Part shown: positions 1 to 7,981 of the stretch, one piece after another | Position numbering within the stretch: position 1 is the first letter of the stretch | Layout: every line of letters begins with the position of its first letter | From: HGM04593 sp964485215 | Lineage (GTDB): Bacteria > Bacteroidota > Bacteroidia > Bacteroidales > Bacteroidaceae | Assembly (NCBI GenBank): GCA_964485215.1 | Contig: CAZAIM010000080.1 | Span: 1-11,902 of the forward strand | Length of the DNA: 11,902 nucleotides | Direction: 5' to 3' | Program-made: the position numbers and the translations under genes | The notes under the pieces: model-generated | Database searches by the model: none | The model's input: only the letters and a program-made list of their open reading frames with translations | Told to the model about the DNA's origin: nothing

Positions 1-477
1 CTGCTTCTTCAAAAGACGGAAAGCCATGGCTGTCTCTGGTGTTGTACCCGACTTTGATATGTTAATGACACCGAACTTCTTGCCTTTGAGGTATTCTGTA
101 AGTTCAAACAGGTAGTCCTCGCTGATGTTGTGACCGGCGAAGATTACGCGTGGGTTGGTGTTGTTGTCAAGGAGTGCAGCAAAGTTGTTGCTGAGTGCCT
201 CGATGACAGCGCGTGCGCCAAGGTAGCTTCCTCCGATGCCTGCTACAACCACAATCTCGCAGTTCTCGCGCAGTGTCTGTGCTGTTGCCTTGAGGTCATC
301 AAGATGCTCTTGTGTAATTGATGACGGCAGATGAAGCCAGCCCAAGAAGTCGTTACCGGGCAGCGTTCCCTCCTCGAGTGCAGCCTGCGCCTTTTTTACT
401 TGTGGCTCAAGAGCCAGAATCTGCTCACGTGTAACAAAACCTGTTACCTTGTCGATGTTCAAAGAAATATTTTTCAT
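1..477 (-). CDS. pgi: Glucose-6-phosphate isomerase, N-terminal part (3' end beyond window)
   Basis: Cytosolic enzyme interconverting glucose 6-phosphate and fructose 6-phosphate in glycolysis and gluconeogenesis. Reading from the ATG at 477 gives 159 codons open to the left edge, so the product is truncated only by the window. The sugar-phosphate isomerase (SIS) fold is recognisable from VVVAGIGGSYLGARA at residues 76-90, the family's GIGGS(Y/F)LG motif, and SKSGTTPETA at 141-150, the phosphate-binding serine/threonine loop. The short N-terminus resembles the compact ~450-residue bacterial form rather than the ~550-residue E. coli type; that is family knowledge, since the rest is not visible. 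It is the last visible gene of the valS-pgi run, 25 bases after gpsA. The leader is A-rich with no Shine-Dalgarno sequence. Identification is secure; total length is unknown. Confidence 0.95.
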   Translation of the reverse strand, partial: MKNISLNIDKVTGFVTREQILALEPQVKKAQAALEEGTLPGNDFLGWLHLPSSITQEHLDDLKATAQTLRENCEIVVVAGIGGSYLGARAVIEALSNNFAALLDNNTNPRVIFAGHNISEDYLFELTEYLKGKKFGVINISKSGTTPETAMAFRLLKKQ

Positions 478-502
478 ATCTGTTCTTGTTTTTATATTCT
501 TC

Positions 503-1501
503 TTATTTGAATGAGTCGGTCAGCAGCTTAATCTCAATGACCGGTGATATGCCCTCGTAGAGGATGTTATATACAGCATCGATAATAGGGGTGTTTATGC
601 GGTAGTGCTCGTTTATCTCCTTTATGCACTTTGCGGCATAGTAGCCTTCGGCAATCATCTCCATCTCAATCTGGGCGTTCTTTACTGAATAGCCTTTTCC
701 TATCATGCTGCCGAATACACGGTTACGGCTGAACTTGGAGTATCCCGTAACAAGAAGGTCGCCCATATATACCGAGTCGTTTATAGTGCGTTCTATGGGG
801 TGAACGACATTCAGGAAACGGTTCATTTCTATGGCTGCATTTGACATAAGAACTGCCTGGAAGTTGTCGCCATACTTCAGTCCGCTGCATATTCCTGCCG
901 CAATGGCATATATGTTCTTCAATACTGAGCCGTACTCAATGCCAACCACGTCGTCGCTGACCGATGTCTTGATAAAGCTGTTGGCAAGCTTCTTTGCAAA
1001 CTGCTTTGCGTGGTCTATGCTCGAACAGCCTACAGTGAGGTATGAGAGACGCTCCAGTGCAACTTCCTCAGCATGGCAAGGTCCGGCAATGGCTGCGATG
1101 TTCTCATAAGGAACCTTATATACCTTGTTGAAGTACTCCGATATTATAAGGTTCTCATCGGGAACAATACCTTTGATGGCATTCACTATGAACTTGTCCT
1201 CAAGGTCGGCCTTTAGCTTCTTGAGGTGGTTCTTGAGGTATGGCGAAGGTGTCACGAACACCAGTATGTCGCTCTCCTTTACTATCTTGTTTATGTCCGA
1301 CGAGAAATTTATCCTGTCGGTGTCGAACTTGACTGCTGAGAGGTAGGCGGGGTTGTGTCCCAAACGCTTGAAGTCCTCAATGCGGTCGTCACGTCTGATG
1401 TACCAGTTTATGGAATCGACATTGTTGAGTATAATCTTGGCTATTGCCGTTGCCCAACTTCCGCCGCCCATGATGGCAACCTGTTTGTTGGATAGTTCCA
1501 T
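503..1501 (-). CDS. gpsA: NAD(P)-dependent glycerol-3-phosphate dehydrogenase
   Basis: Reduces dihydroxyacetone phosphate to sn-glycerol 3-phosphate, the backbone precursor of phospholipids, in the cytosol. The 332-residue product has the family's normal length. The Rossmann dinucleotide loop is GGGSWATA at residues 12-19; NAIKGI at 107-112 carries the conserved substrate-site lysine; GPCHAEE is at 140-146; LKN at 194-196 holds the catalytic lysine K195; GDN is at 211-213; GDLLVT at 247-252 and SRNR at 258-261 complete the C-terminal helical domain. An oddity is the segment after GDN: most GpsA proteins read ITRG, with an arginine contacting the cofactor, but here it is LMSN (218-221). From memory this variant occurs in Bacteroidales. 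It lies 18 bases after lysS and 25 before pgi, probably co-transcribed. The leader has at most a weak AGGA very near the ATG. Confidence 0.95.
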   Translation of the reverse strand: MELSNKQVAIMGGGSWATAIAKIILNNVDSINWYIRRDDRIEDFKRLGHNPAYLSAVKFDTDRINFSSDINKIVKESDILVFVTPSPYLKNHLKKLKADLEDKFIVNAIKGIVPDENLIISEYFNKVYKVPYENIAAIAGPCHAEEVALERLSYLTVGCSSIDHAKQFAKKLANSFIKTSVSDDVVGIEYGSVLKNIYAIAAGICSGLKYGDNFQAVLMSNAAIEMNRFLNVVHPIERTINDSVYMGDLLVTGYSKFSRNRVFGSMIGKGYSVKNAQIEMEMIAEGYYAAKCIKEINEHYRINTPIIDAVYNILYEGISPVIEIKLLTDSFK

Positions 1502-1519
1502 AGTCCTGCTTTTTATGTG

Positions 1520-3247
1520 TTAACCCAGTTTCTCAATCCATGCTGTAACGTCGTTTACAGAAGGAACGGTGTAGCCGAGCTTGAACTTCTTGTTTATGCC
1601 GCCAATCTCCATCTGAATCTTCTGCGCATTGCCGCCCTTTAGGTCGTTTACGAGGTTGTAGCCGGCCTTGTGCAGTACAGGCACCCACTCCTCGGGCACT
1701 CCGATTACTGCAAATGCAGCAGCGTTGTCCTTCGGCACTTTCTTCTCGGGACGCATCTGCGGGAAGAAGAGTACTTCCTGTATTGTTGTCTGTCCTGTCA
1801 TGAGCATTGCCAGACGATCCATTCCTATACCCATTCCCGATGTCGGAGGCATGCCGTATTCCAATGCGCGCACAAAGTCCTTGTCTATGAACATTGCCTC
1901 GTCGTCCCCCTTCTCGCTCAGGCGCAGCTGCTCCTGGAAACGTTCTGCCTGGTCGATTGGGTCATTGAGCTCGCTGTATGCGTTGCATAGCTCCTTGCCG
2001 TTGACCATAAGCTCGAAACGTTCTGTAAGGTCGGGGTTGTCACGGTGACGCTTGCACAGAGGCGACATCTCGATAGGGTAGTCGGTAATGAATGTAGGCT
2101 GTATGTAGTTGCCTTCGCAGAACTCGCCGAATATCTCGTCGATGAGCTTGCCCTTGCCCATTGTGTCGTCAACCTCCATCTTCAGTTCCTTGCAAATGGC
2201 AAATATCTCTTCCTCACTCTTTCCGTTGAGGTCGTAGCCTGTGAACTCTTTGATGGAATCGAGCATTGTCACACGGCGGAACGGTGCCTTGAAGCTGATA
2301 GTGTGCTCGCCTACCTGTACCTCTGTTGTGCCGTTGACATCGAGTGCAATCTTCTCGAGCATCTGTTCGGTAAAGCACATCATCCAGTTGTAGTCCTTGT
2401 ACGATACATATATCTCCATACATGTGAACTCTGGGTTGTGAGTGCGGTCCATGCCTTCGTTGCGGAAGTTCTTCGAGAACTCATATACACCCTCAAAACC
2501 GCCTACGATAAGTCTCTTTAGGTACAGTTCATTGGCAATGCGCAGATAGAGAGGTATGTCGAGTGCGTTGTGGTGTGTGATGAACGGGCGTGCTGCAGCA
2601 CCTCCGGGGATAGACTGCAATACCGGTGTCTCCACCTCCATGTAGCCTCTTGAGTTGAAGAACTCGCGCATAGAACTGTATATCTTGTTACGCTTGATGA
2701 AAATCTCCTTGACATCATCGTTCACTACAAGGTCAACATAACGCTGGCGGTAGCGCAGTTCAGGGTCTTCGAAACGGTCGTATGCAACGCCGTCCTTGTA
2801 CTTTACAATAGGAAGCGGACGTATGCTCTTTGAAAGGAAGGTAAGTTCCTTCGCGTGTACGGTAATCTCTCCGGTTTGTGTGCGGAATACAGTACCTTTT
2901 ATTCCCACAAAGTCGCCAATGTCGAGCAGGCGTTTGAAGAGTACGTTGTAACCGTCCTTGTTTTCTCCGGGGCAAATGTCGTCACGGGTAATGTATACCT
3001 GTACACGGCCTTTCGAGTCCTGAAGCTCAATGAATGATGCCTTGCCCATTACACGGCGGCTCATCATACGTCCGGCAATACATACCTCGCGTGGTTCATC
3101 CTCGTCCTTAAATTCGGCAATTATATCGGTTGAGAATGCATTTGTAGGGTATTCGGCCGCGGGGTATGGCTCAATGCCCATTCTACGCAGTTCGGCAAGT
3201 GCTTCACGGCGTACAATCTCCTGTTCGCTAAGTTCTAGAATATTCAT
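1520..3247 (-). CDS. lysS: Lysyl-tRNA synthetase, class II, with C-terminal extension
   Basis: Charges tRNA-Lys with lysine in the cytosol. The 575-residue protein has an N-terminal OB-fold anticodon-binding domain (about 55-150, containing VCIAGRMMSRRVMGKASF) and a class II catalytic core. Motif 2 is FRNEGMDRTHNPEF from residue 261, and motif 3 is GMGIGMDR at 471-478. The family core normally ends soon after FFPQMRP (494-500, compare E. coli LysS at about 505 residues), but here about 72 further residues follow (504-575), including VPEEWVPVLHKAGYN and GGINKKFKLGYTVPS. This tail looks like a small helical, helix-hairpin-helix-like domain and, as far as I recall, is typical of Bacteroidota LysS. 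The ATG at 3247 is preceded by an A/T-rich leader without Shine-Dalgarno. It lies 13 bases after the UDP-glucuronate decarboxylase gene. Identification is certain; the tail's role is unknown to me. Confidence 0.97.
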   Translation of the reverse strand: MNILELSEQEIVRREALAELRRMGIEPYPAAEYPTNAFSTDIIAEFKDEDEPREVCIAGRMMSRRVMGKASFIELQDSKGRVQVYITRDDICPGENKDGYNVLFKRLLDIGDFVGIKGTVFRTQTGEITVHAKELTFLSKSIRPLPIVKYKDGVAYDRFEDPELRYRQRYVDLVVNDDVKEIFIKRNKIYSSMREFFNSRGYMEVETPVLQSIPGGAAARPFITHHNALDIPLYLRIANELYLKRLIVGGFEGVYEFSKNFRNEGMDRTHNPEFTCMEIYVSYKDYNWMMCFTEQMLEKIALDVNGTTEVQVGEHTISFKAPFRRVTMLDSIKEFTGYDLNGKSEEEIFAICKELKMEVDDTMGKGKLIDEIFGEFCEGNYIQPTFITDYPIEMSPLCKRHRDNPDLTERFELMVNGKELCNAYSELNDPIDQAERFQEQLRLSEKGDDEAMFIDKDFVRALEYGMPPTSGMGIGMDRLAMLMTGQTTIQEVLFFPQMRPEKKVPKDNAAAFAVIGVPEEWVPVLHKAGYNLVNDLKGGNAQKIQMEIGGINKKFKLGYTVPSVNDVTAWIEKLG

Positions 3248-3260
3248 TTTTATTGTGTTT

Positions 3261-4196
3261 TTAAATTAATTTCCTAAAGTAGTCTATCGTGTATTTCAAT
3301 CCCTCGTCGAGTTTAATCTCCGGGTGCCATCCGCCGAGTTCGCGGTGAGCAAGTGAAATGTCCGGCTTCCTCTGGCGCGGGTCATCCTGCGGAAGAGGCT
3401 CAAAGGTAATCTTCGATTTCGAGCCGGTAAGCTCTATTACCTTTTCTGCCAGTTCAAGCATGGTGAACTCGCCGGGGTTGCCAATGTTGACAGGTCCCAG
3501 AAAATCGTCCTTTGTCTCCATCATGCGTACCATGCCTTCAACCAGGTCGTCCACATACTGGAAACTGCGTGTCTGCTTGCCGTCGCCATATATCGTGATG
3601 TTCTCGCCCTTGAGAGCCTGAACTATGAAGTTGGACACTACACGCCCGTCGTTCATGCTCATGCGTGGCCCGTAGGTGTTGAAAATGCGTATAATCTTAA
3701 TGCGCAAATTGTTCTGGCGATGATAGTCCATAAAAAGAGTTTCGGCACAACGTTTTCCCTCGTCATAGCAAGAGCGTATGCCGATGGGGTTCACATTGCC
3801 CCAATAGTTCTCAACCTGAGGGTGAATGTTTGGGTCGCCGTATACTTCGCTTGTCGATGCCTGCAATATCTTTGCACCCACACGCTTTGCCAGTCCCAGC
3901 ATATTCATGGAACCTATGACGCAGGTCTGTATCGTCTTTACCGGGTCGTGCTGGTAGTGTACGGGTGATGCCGGGCAGGCCAGGTTATATATCTCGTCAA
4001 CCTCGGCCGTGTATGGCTGAGTTATGTCGTGACGTACCAGTTCGAAATGGTCGTTCGGTATCAGGTGGCGAATATTGTCCTTGCTGCCGGTGAAGTAGTT
4101 GTCGAGACAGATGACATCGTTCCCGTCCTTCAGCAGCCGCTCGCACAAATGTGAACCGATGAAGCCTGCGCCTCCTGTAACAAGTATTCTCTTCAT
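3261..4196 (-). CDS. UDP-glucuronate decarboxylase (UDP-xylose synthase), extended SDR family
   Basis: Predicted to convert UDP-glucuronate to UDP-xylose and CO2 using bound NAD+, supplying xylose for cell-surface or capsular glycans. The 311-residue protein matches the usual size of cytosolic bacterial forms. Visible motifs are the NAD-binding loop TGGAGFIGSH at residues 7-16, VRHDI at 54-58, the family hallmark ACPASPVHYQ at 73-82, STSEVYG at 114-120 (catalytic Thr/Ser and Glu), the YxxxK pair Y144/K148 in SCYDEGKR, and RIFNTYGPRM at 170-179. ACPASP together with IRSCYDEGKR separates this group from UDP-glucose 4-epimerases and dTDP-glucose dehydratases. It sits 12 bases after the coiled-coil gene and 13 before lysS, so it appears to be expressed with housekeeping genes and not from a polysaccharide cluster. 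The leader is A-rich with no Shine-Dalgarno. The family call is strong; substrate is inferred from the motifs. Confidence 0.9.
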   Translation of the reverse strand: MKRILVTGGAGFIGSHLCERLLKDGNDVICLDNYFTGSKDNIRHLIPNDHFELVRHDITQPYTAEVDEIYNLACPASPVHYQHDPVKTIQTCVIGSMNMLGLAKRVGAKILQASTSEVYGDPNIHPQVENYWGNVNPIGIRSCYDEGKRCAETLFMDYHRQNNLRIKIIRIFNTYGPRMSMNDGRVVSNFIVQALKGENITIYGDGKQTRSFQYVDDLVEGMVRMMETKDDFLGPVNIGNPGEFTMLELAEKVIELTGSKSKITFEPLPQDDPRQRKPDISLAHRELGGWHPEIKLDEGLKYTIDYFRKLI

Positions 4197-4208
4197 AATT
4201 TTTCTTTC

Positions 4209-5111
4209 TTATTCAAATTCTGCACTTCCCGAACCAATCATGTTTCCATCGACAAATATGCTGACATTGTATATTCCTTCGCTCAGCTTTTCTTCGATGT
4301 CCCAGTACATGGTGAGTGTTATCTCTTCTCCGGTGAATTCGAACGGCATTTTCATTGAGTAGCCAATTTCACGGCCTTCGTAGGGGAAAGTCTCCCTGCG
4401 GTTCTTTGTCAGCAGTTCCTGGTCGCCATTGGTGATTCTAGCGTATGCAATCTTTTCGCCGGTACTTGCAGTGATGTTCTTCGAGATGGTGAAGCTTGTC
4501 TTTATCTGTTTTGCACGCTTTATCTTTTCGGTCTGCTTGCCGTTCTTTCTCAATAGCATCAGCCTTACGTCCGTAGCATCGAGCTGCGATGCGAGCGTGA
4601 CTTTCTCGGTCAGCTGCTCCTTCTCCTCGACAAGCGTGTCTCTCTCCTTCTCTACCTTTTTCTTGCCGGCTTGCAGTGTTTTGTTCTCATCCTTAAGTGC
4701 AGTGTTTTCACGGTGCAGCGAGTCTATCTGCACGACATAGCTTGCAAGAACCTCGCGCAGAACTTTCAGTTCCTTCTTCAGACGCTTGATTTCGGCGGCA
4801 TCCGTAGCTTTTGTCCTTTCAAGTTCTTCAAGCAGTTCCTGTGTTCTTTTCTGCTCGAGCTCGAGCTTGTAAAGAAGGGAGTCGTTGTTGATGCTCATTT
4901 TTAGTTCATCATACTGCTGCTTGGTTGTTTTAAGGTCATTGAGCATCTGCTCTTTCTCAAGAGCAATATAATCCTCAACCTCCTTGAGTTCCTCTACACG
5001 TTCCGCGCTCTTCATAAGAGAAAGACCAAGGAATATTCCGGTTCCCACTAGAATAACGCCAACAATGGCCAGCGTAAGTATTATCCTGTTCTTCTTGTCC
5101 TTAAGATTCAT
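4209..5111 (-). CDS. Membrane-anchored coiled-coil protein with C-terminal beta-rich domain, function unknown
   Basis: I do not recognise a named family. The 300-residue product starts with a short basic segment (MNLKDKKNR), one hydrophobic membrane span at about residues 10-33, a long heptad-like, Glu/Lys/Leu-rich coiled coil at about 36-178, and a C-terminal region at about 179-300 with alternating strand-like segments (TSFTISKNI, EEITLTMYW, GIYNVSIFVDG) that suggest a beta-sandwich. The basic N-terminus predicts N-in topology with coiled coil and beta domain in the periplasm. I chose the ATG at 5111, 19 bases after the valS stop; the frame stays open back to 5186, but that would overlap valS and put a hydrophilic stretch before the anchor. 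There is no Shine-Dalgarno. It is tightly placed between valS and the UDP-xylose synthase gene. A role as envelope scaffold or spacer is only a guess from shape. Confidence 0.85.
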   Translation of the reverse strand: MNLKDKKNRIILTLAIVGVILVGTGIFLGLSLMKSAERVEELKEVEDYIALEKEQMLNDLKTTKQQYDELKMSINNDSLLYKLELEQKRTQELLEELERTKATDAAEIKRLKKELKVLREVLASYVVQIDSLHRENTALKDENKTLQAGKKKVEKERDTLVEEKEQLTEKVTLASQLDATDVRLMLLRKNGKQTEKIKRAKQIKTSFTISKNITASTGEKIAYARITNGDQELLTKNRRETFPYEGREIGYSMKMPFEFTGEEITLTMYWDIEEKLSEGIYNVSIFVDGNMIGSGSAEFE

Positions 5112-5130
5112 AGCGTCTTTTATTTTACAG

Positions 5131-7881
5131 TTACTTTGAGAGTTTCTGAATGCTCTCTTTGAGCATTGCAATCTTCTCTGTGGCATCGGACTGCTTCTTC
5201 CTCTCTATTGCAATGATTTTTTCTGGTGCCTTGTTCACGAAATTCGGGTTGCCCAGTTTTGCCTCAACGCTCTTAAGGAACTTTTCGTGGTATGCAAGTT
5301 CTTCCTGCATCTTGGCAATCTCAGCATCCTTGTCGATTAGTGCTCCCATGGGCACCGCAAATTCGTTGGTGCCTACACGGAACGACACGGCTGTGTCATC
5401 GGGTGTGGCAACATTCTCGATAGAGGAGAGGTTTGCCATTTTTGTTATTACGCTTTCGAGCCCTGAAACAGGCGATTCGCCTACAATCTGCAATGCGAGC
5501 GGTTCGCGCGGAGAGAGGTTCTTCTGCTGGCGTATGGCGCGCACGTTACCTATGACCTCCTTCATGATGCCAATCTTCGCAAGATATTCCTCGTCGTGCT
5601 TCTTTGCAAGTTCTGTTACGCTCTGCACCATAAGGCTTTCGCCCTCCTTGCGGTCATATATGCTCTGCCACAGTTCTTCGGTGATGAAAGGCATGAACGG
5701 ATGGAGAAGCCTGAGCAGACTGTCGAAGAAGCCGAGTGTCGCTTCGTATGTCGCTGCATCGATAGGAGAGCCGTATGCCGGCTTTATCATCTCGAGATAC
5801 CATGCCGAGAACTCGTCCCAGAAGAGCGAGTACACATTCATCAGAGCCTCGTTCAGGCGGTATTTCCCGAACTGGTCTTCAAGCAGTGTCGCCGACTTTG
5901 CAAGTGTCTCGCCAAAGTACTTTATGGCAAGCCTTGAACTTTCGGGCTGCTCAATATCATTGCTTACGTTCCAGCCCTTTACAAGGCGGAATGCATTCCA
6001 AATCTTGTTGCAGAAGTTACGTCCCTGCTCGCAAAGGCTCTCGTCGAAGAGAATGTCGTTTCCGGCAGGTGCCGAGAGCATGATGCCCATTCTTACACCG
6101 TCGGCACCGTATCGTGCGATGAGGTCGAGCGGGTCGGGGCTGTTGCCGAGCGACTTGCTCATCTTGCGGCCCAGTTTATCACGTACGATACCGGTGAAAT
6201 ATACATTCCTGAACGGCATCTCGCCCTGGTACTCGTAGCCTGCCATAATCATGCGTGCTACCCAGAAGAAGATGATGTCCGGTCCTGTAACGAGGTCGTT
6301 GGTGGGGTAGTAGTAGCTTATCTCCTTGTTGCCCGGGTCAAGGATGCCGTTGAAGAGCGAGATGGGCCATAGCCATGAACTGAACCATGTGTCGAGGGCA
6401 TCCTCGTCGTGGCGTAGTTCCTCTGCTGTGATGTTCTCGTAGCCGGGTATTGCCTTGGCTAGTGCGAGAGCTTTCTCGCGGCTCTCTGCAACAACGAACT
6501 TTTCGTCTGCACCCTCGGCTACAGGCAGGAAGTATGCCGGTATGCGGTGTCCCCACCATAGCTGGCGGCTGATGCACCAGTCCTGTATATTGGCAAGCCA
6601 GTTGTTGTATGTAGTCTTGTATTTTGTGGGGTAGAACTTCAGTCTGTCCTCCATTACCGGCGGCAATGCGATGTCGGCAAAATGCTGCATGCGCAGGAAC
6701 CACTGCATGCACAGGCGTGGCTCAACAGCAGTGTCGGCATTGCGCTCACTGTATCCTACCTTGTTGTCATAGTCCTCAACCTTTTCAAGAAGCCCTGCAT
6801 CGGCAAGGTCCTTGGCTATCTGCTTGCGCACGTCCATACGATCCATGCCAACATAGAGCCCTGCGGCCTCGCTGAGTGTAGCATCGGCATTGAATATGTC
6901 TATGGTCTCAAGGTTGTGTGTCTTGCCGAGCATGTAGTCGTTTGTATCGTGTGCCGGGGTAACCTTCAGACAGCCGGTACCGAACTCAATCTCTACATAA
7001 CGGTCCTCTATTACAGGTATCACTCGGTTTACAAGCGGTACAATGACCTGCTTGCCCTTCAGCCAACTGTTCTTCGGGTCCTTGGGGTTAATGCACATGG
7101 CAGTATCGCCCATAATTGTCTCGGGACGTGTTGTTGCAACCACGGCATAGCGGCGGCCATTCTCGTCGCGGTGCAGAATCTGGTGCTTTACAGCAGGGTC
7201 GAACGCATCGGTTGCCGACAAGGTTACAGCGTCGTTCTCTTCGCCGTCTGTGCTTCCTGCCGGTTCGTCAACATAGTATTTGAGGTAATAGAGCTTGCTC
7301 TTCTCCTCCTTGTATATAACCTCCTCGTTGCTGAGTGCTGTCTGTGCTTTGGGATCCCAGTTGACCATGCGAAGGCCACGGTAGATTAGTCCCTTGTTGT
7401 AGAGGTCGCAGAATACCTTTATTACACTCTTGCTGCGTGTTTCGTCCATAGTGAACGAGGTGCGGTCCCAGTCGCACGATGCTCCAAGTTTGCGCAACTG
7501 CTTCAGAATGATGCCGCCGTGTTCGTCGGTCCACTCCCAGGCGTGCTTCAGGAACTCCTCGCGTGTGAGGTCGCTCTTCTTTATGCCCTTCTCGGCAAGT
7601 TTCTTTACAACCTTTGCCTCTGTTGCAATGGAGGCGTGGTCTGTTCCCGGTACCCAGCAGGCATTCTTGCCAAGCATACGCGCGTGGCGTACAAGAATGT
7701 CCTGTATGGTGTTGTTGAGCATGTGGCCCATGTGCAGCACGCCGGTTACATTTGGCGGCGGAATGACAATGGTGTATGGCTCTCTGTTGTCCGGCTCCGA
7801 ATGGAACAGGTTGTTCTTCAACCAATATTCATACCATCTCTCTTCAACTTCAGATGGGATATAAGTGCTTGCTAAGCTCAT
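5131..7881 (-). CDS. valS: Valyl-tRNA synthetase, class I
   Basis: Charges tRNA-Val with valine and hydrolyses mischarged threonine. The 916-residue protein has PPPNVTGVLHMGH with the HIGH-type signature HMGH at residues 50-53, GTDHASIATE at 79-88, the CP1 editing domain with TTRPETIMGD from residue 250, and KMSKS at 573-577. The anticodon-binding helical domain follows, and a C-terminal Lys/Glu-rich coiled coil (about residues 850-916) is typical of ValS. Compared with the Bacteroides ValS I remember, an acidic loop at about 205-239, just before the editing motif, seems longer. It is the first gene of the leftward run, with a probable promoter box at 7925-7932 giving a leader of roughly 40 bases. 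There is no Shine-Dalgarno. The long open frame on the opposite strand at 5150-6238 is an antisense shadow of this gene. Confidence 0.97.
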   Translation of the reverse strand: MSLASTYIPSEVEERWYEYWLKNNLFHSEPDNREPYTIVIPPPNVTGVLHMGHMLNNTIQDILVRHARMLGKNACWVPGTDHASIATEAKVVKKLAEKGIKKSDLTREEFLKHAWEWTDEHGGIILKQLRKLGASCDWDRTSFTMDETRSKSVIKVFCDLYNKGLIYRGLRMVNWDPKAQTALSNEEVIYKEEKSKLYYLKYYVDEPAGSTDGEENDAVTLSATDAFDPAVKHQILHRDENGRRYAVVATTRPETIMGDTAMCINPKDPKNSWLKGKQVIVPLVNRVIPVIEDRYVEIEFGTGCLKVTPAHDTNDYMLGKTHNLETIDIFNADATLSEAAGLYVGMDRMDVRKQIAKDLADAGLLEKVEDYDNKVGYSERNADTAVEPRLCMQWFLRMQHFADIALPPVMEDRLKFYPTKYKTTYNNWLANIQDWCISRQLWWGHRIPAYFLPVAEGADEKFVVAESREKALALAKAIPGYENITAEELRHDEDALDTWFSSWLWPISLFNGILDPGNKEISYYYPTNDLVTGPDIIFFWVARMIMAGYEYQGEMPFRNVYFTGIVRDKLGRKMSKSLGNSPDPLDLIARYGADGVRMGIMLSAPAGNDILFDESLCEQGRNFCNKIWNAFRLVKGWNVSNDIEQPESSRLAIKYFGETLAKSATLLEDQFGKYRLNEALMNVYSLFWDEFSAWYLEMIKPAYGSPIDAATYEATLGFFDSLLRLLHPFMPFITEELWQSIYDRKEGESLMVQSVTELAKKHDEEYLAKIGIMKEVIGNVRAIRQQKNLSPREPLALQIVGESPVSGLESVITKMANLSSIENVATPDDTAVSFRVGTNEFAVPMGALIDKDAEIAKMQEELAYHEKFLKSVEAKLGNPNFVNKAPEKIIAIERKKQSDATEKIAMLKESIQKLSK

Positions 7882-7924
7882 AGTATTCTTGTTTTATATA
7901 GTTATTCCAAATTAAACTTATCTG

Positions 7925-7932
7925 CAAAGTTA
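7925..7932 (-). promoter_or_regulatory. Candidate -7 box for valS operon
   Basis: Read on the minus strand this is TAACTTTG, an exact match to the Bacteroidetes sigma-ABfr -7 consensus TAnnTTTG. It lies 43 bases upstream of the valS ATG and would drive the whole leftward gene run. At the expected distance of 19-21 bases upstream I see no good TTTG -33 box, so the assignment rests on the -7 element and position. The same element forms an imperfect inverted repeat with the mazG box at 7953-7960. Confidence 0.55.
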
Positions 7933-7952
7933 ACTCTTATTATTAAATTACG

Positions 7953-7960
7953 TATCTTTG
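7953..7960 (+). promoter_or_regulatory. Candidate -7 box for mazG
   Basis: TATCTTTG matches the Bacteroidetes -7 consensus TAnnTTTG exactly and lies 21 bases before the chosen mazG ATG at 7982, giving a leader of about 15 bases. The -33 position holds GTTA, only two of four matches to TTTG. It sits 20 bases from, and faces away from, the valS box, so the two promoters overlap and may compete for polymerase. Confidence 0.55.
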
Positions 7961-7981
7961 TTATCGAAAAAAATACAAATT

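Noticed and set aside
5112..5186. Upstream start for the coiled-coil protein at 5186
   Set aside because: It would overlap the valS coding end and put a hydrophilic 25-residue piece before the membrane anchor. The ATG at 5111 follows the valS stop with normal operon spacing.
5150..6238. Long plus-strand open frame (362 codons) opposite valS
   Set aside because: It lies wholly antisense to the unmistakable valS coding frame, and its translation is Ser/Arg-rich with no recognisable domain or leader. It is a shadow produced by valS codon usage.
7958..7981. TTG start for MazG at 7958
   Set aside because: The TTG is inside the TATCTTTG promoter box, so it would not be transcribed; the ATG at 7982 fits the family N-terminus.
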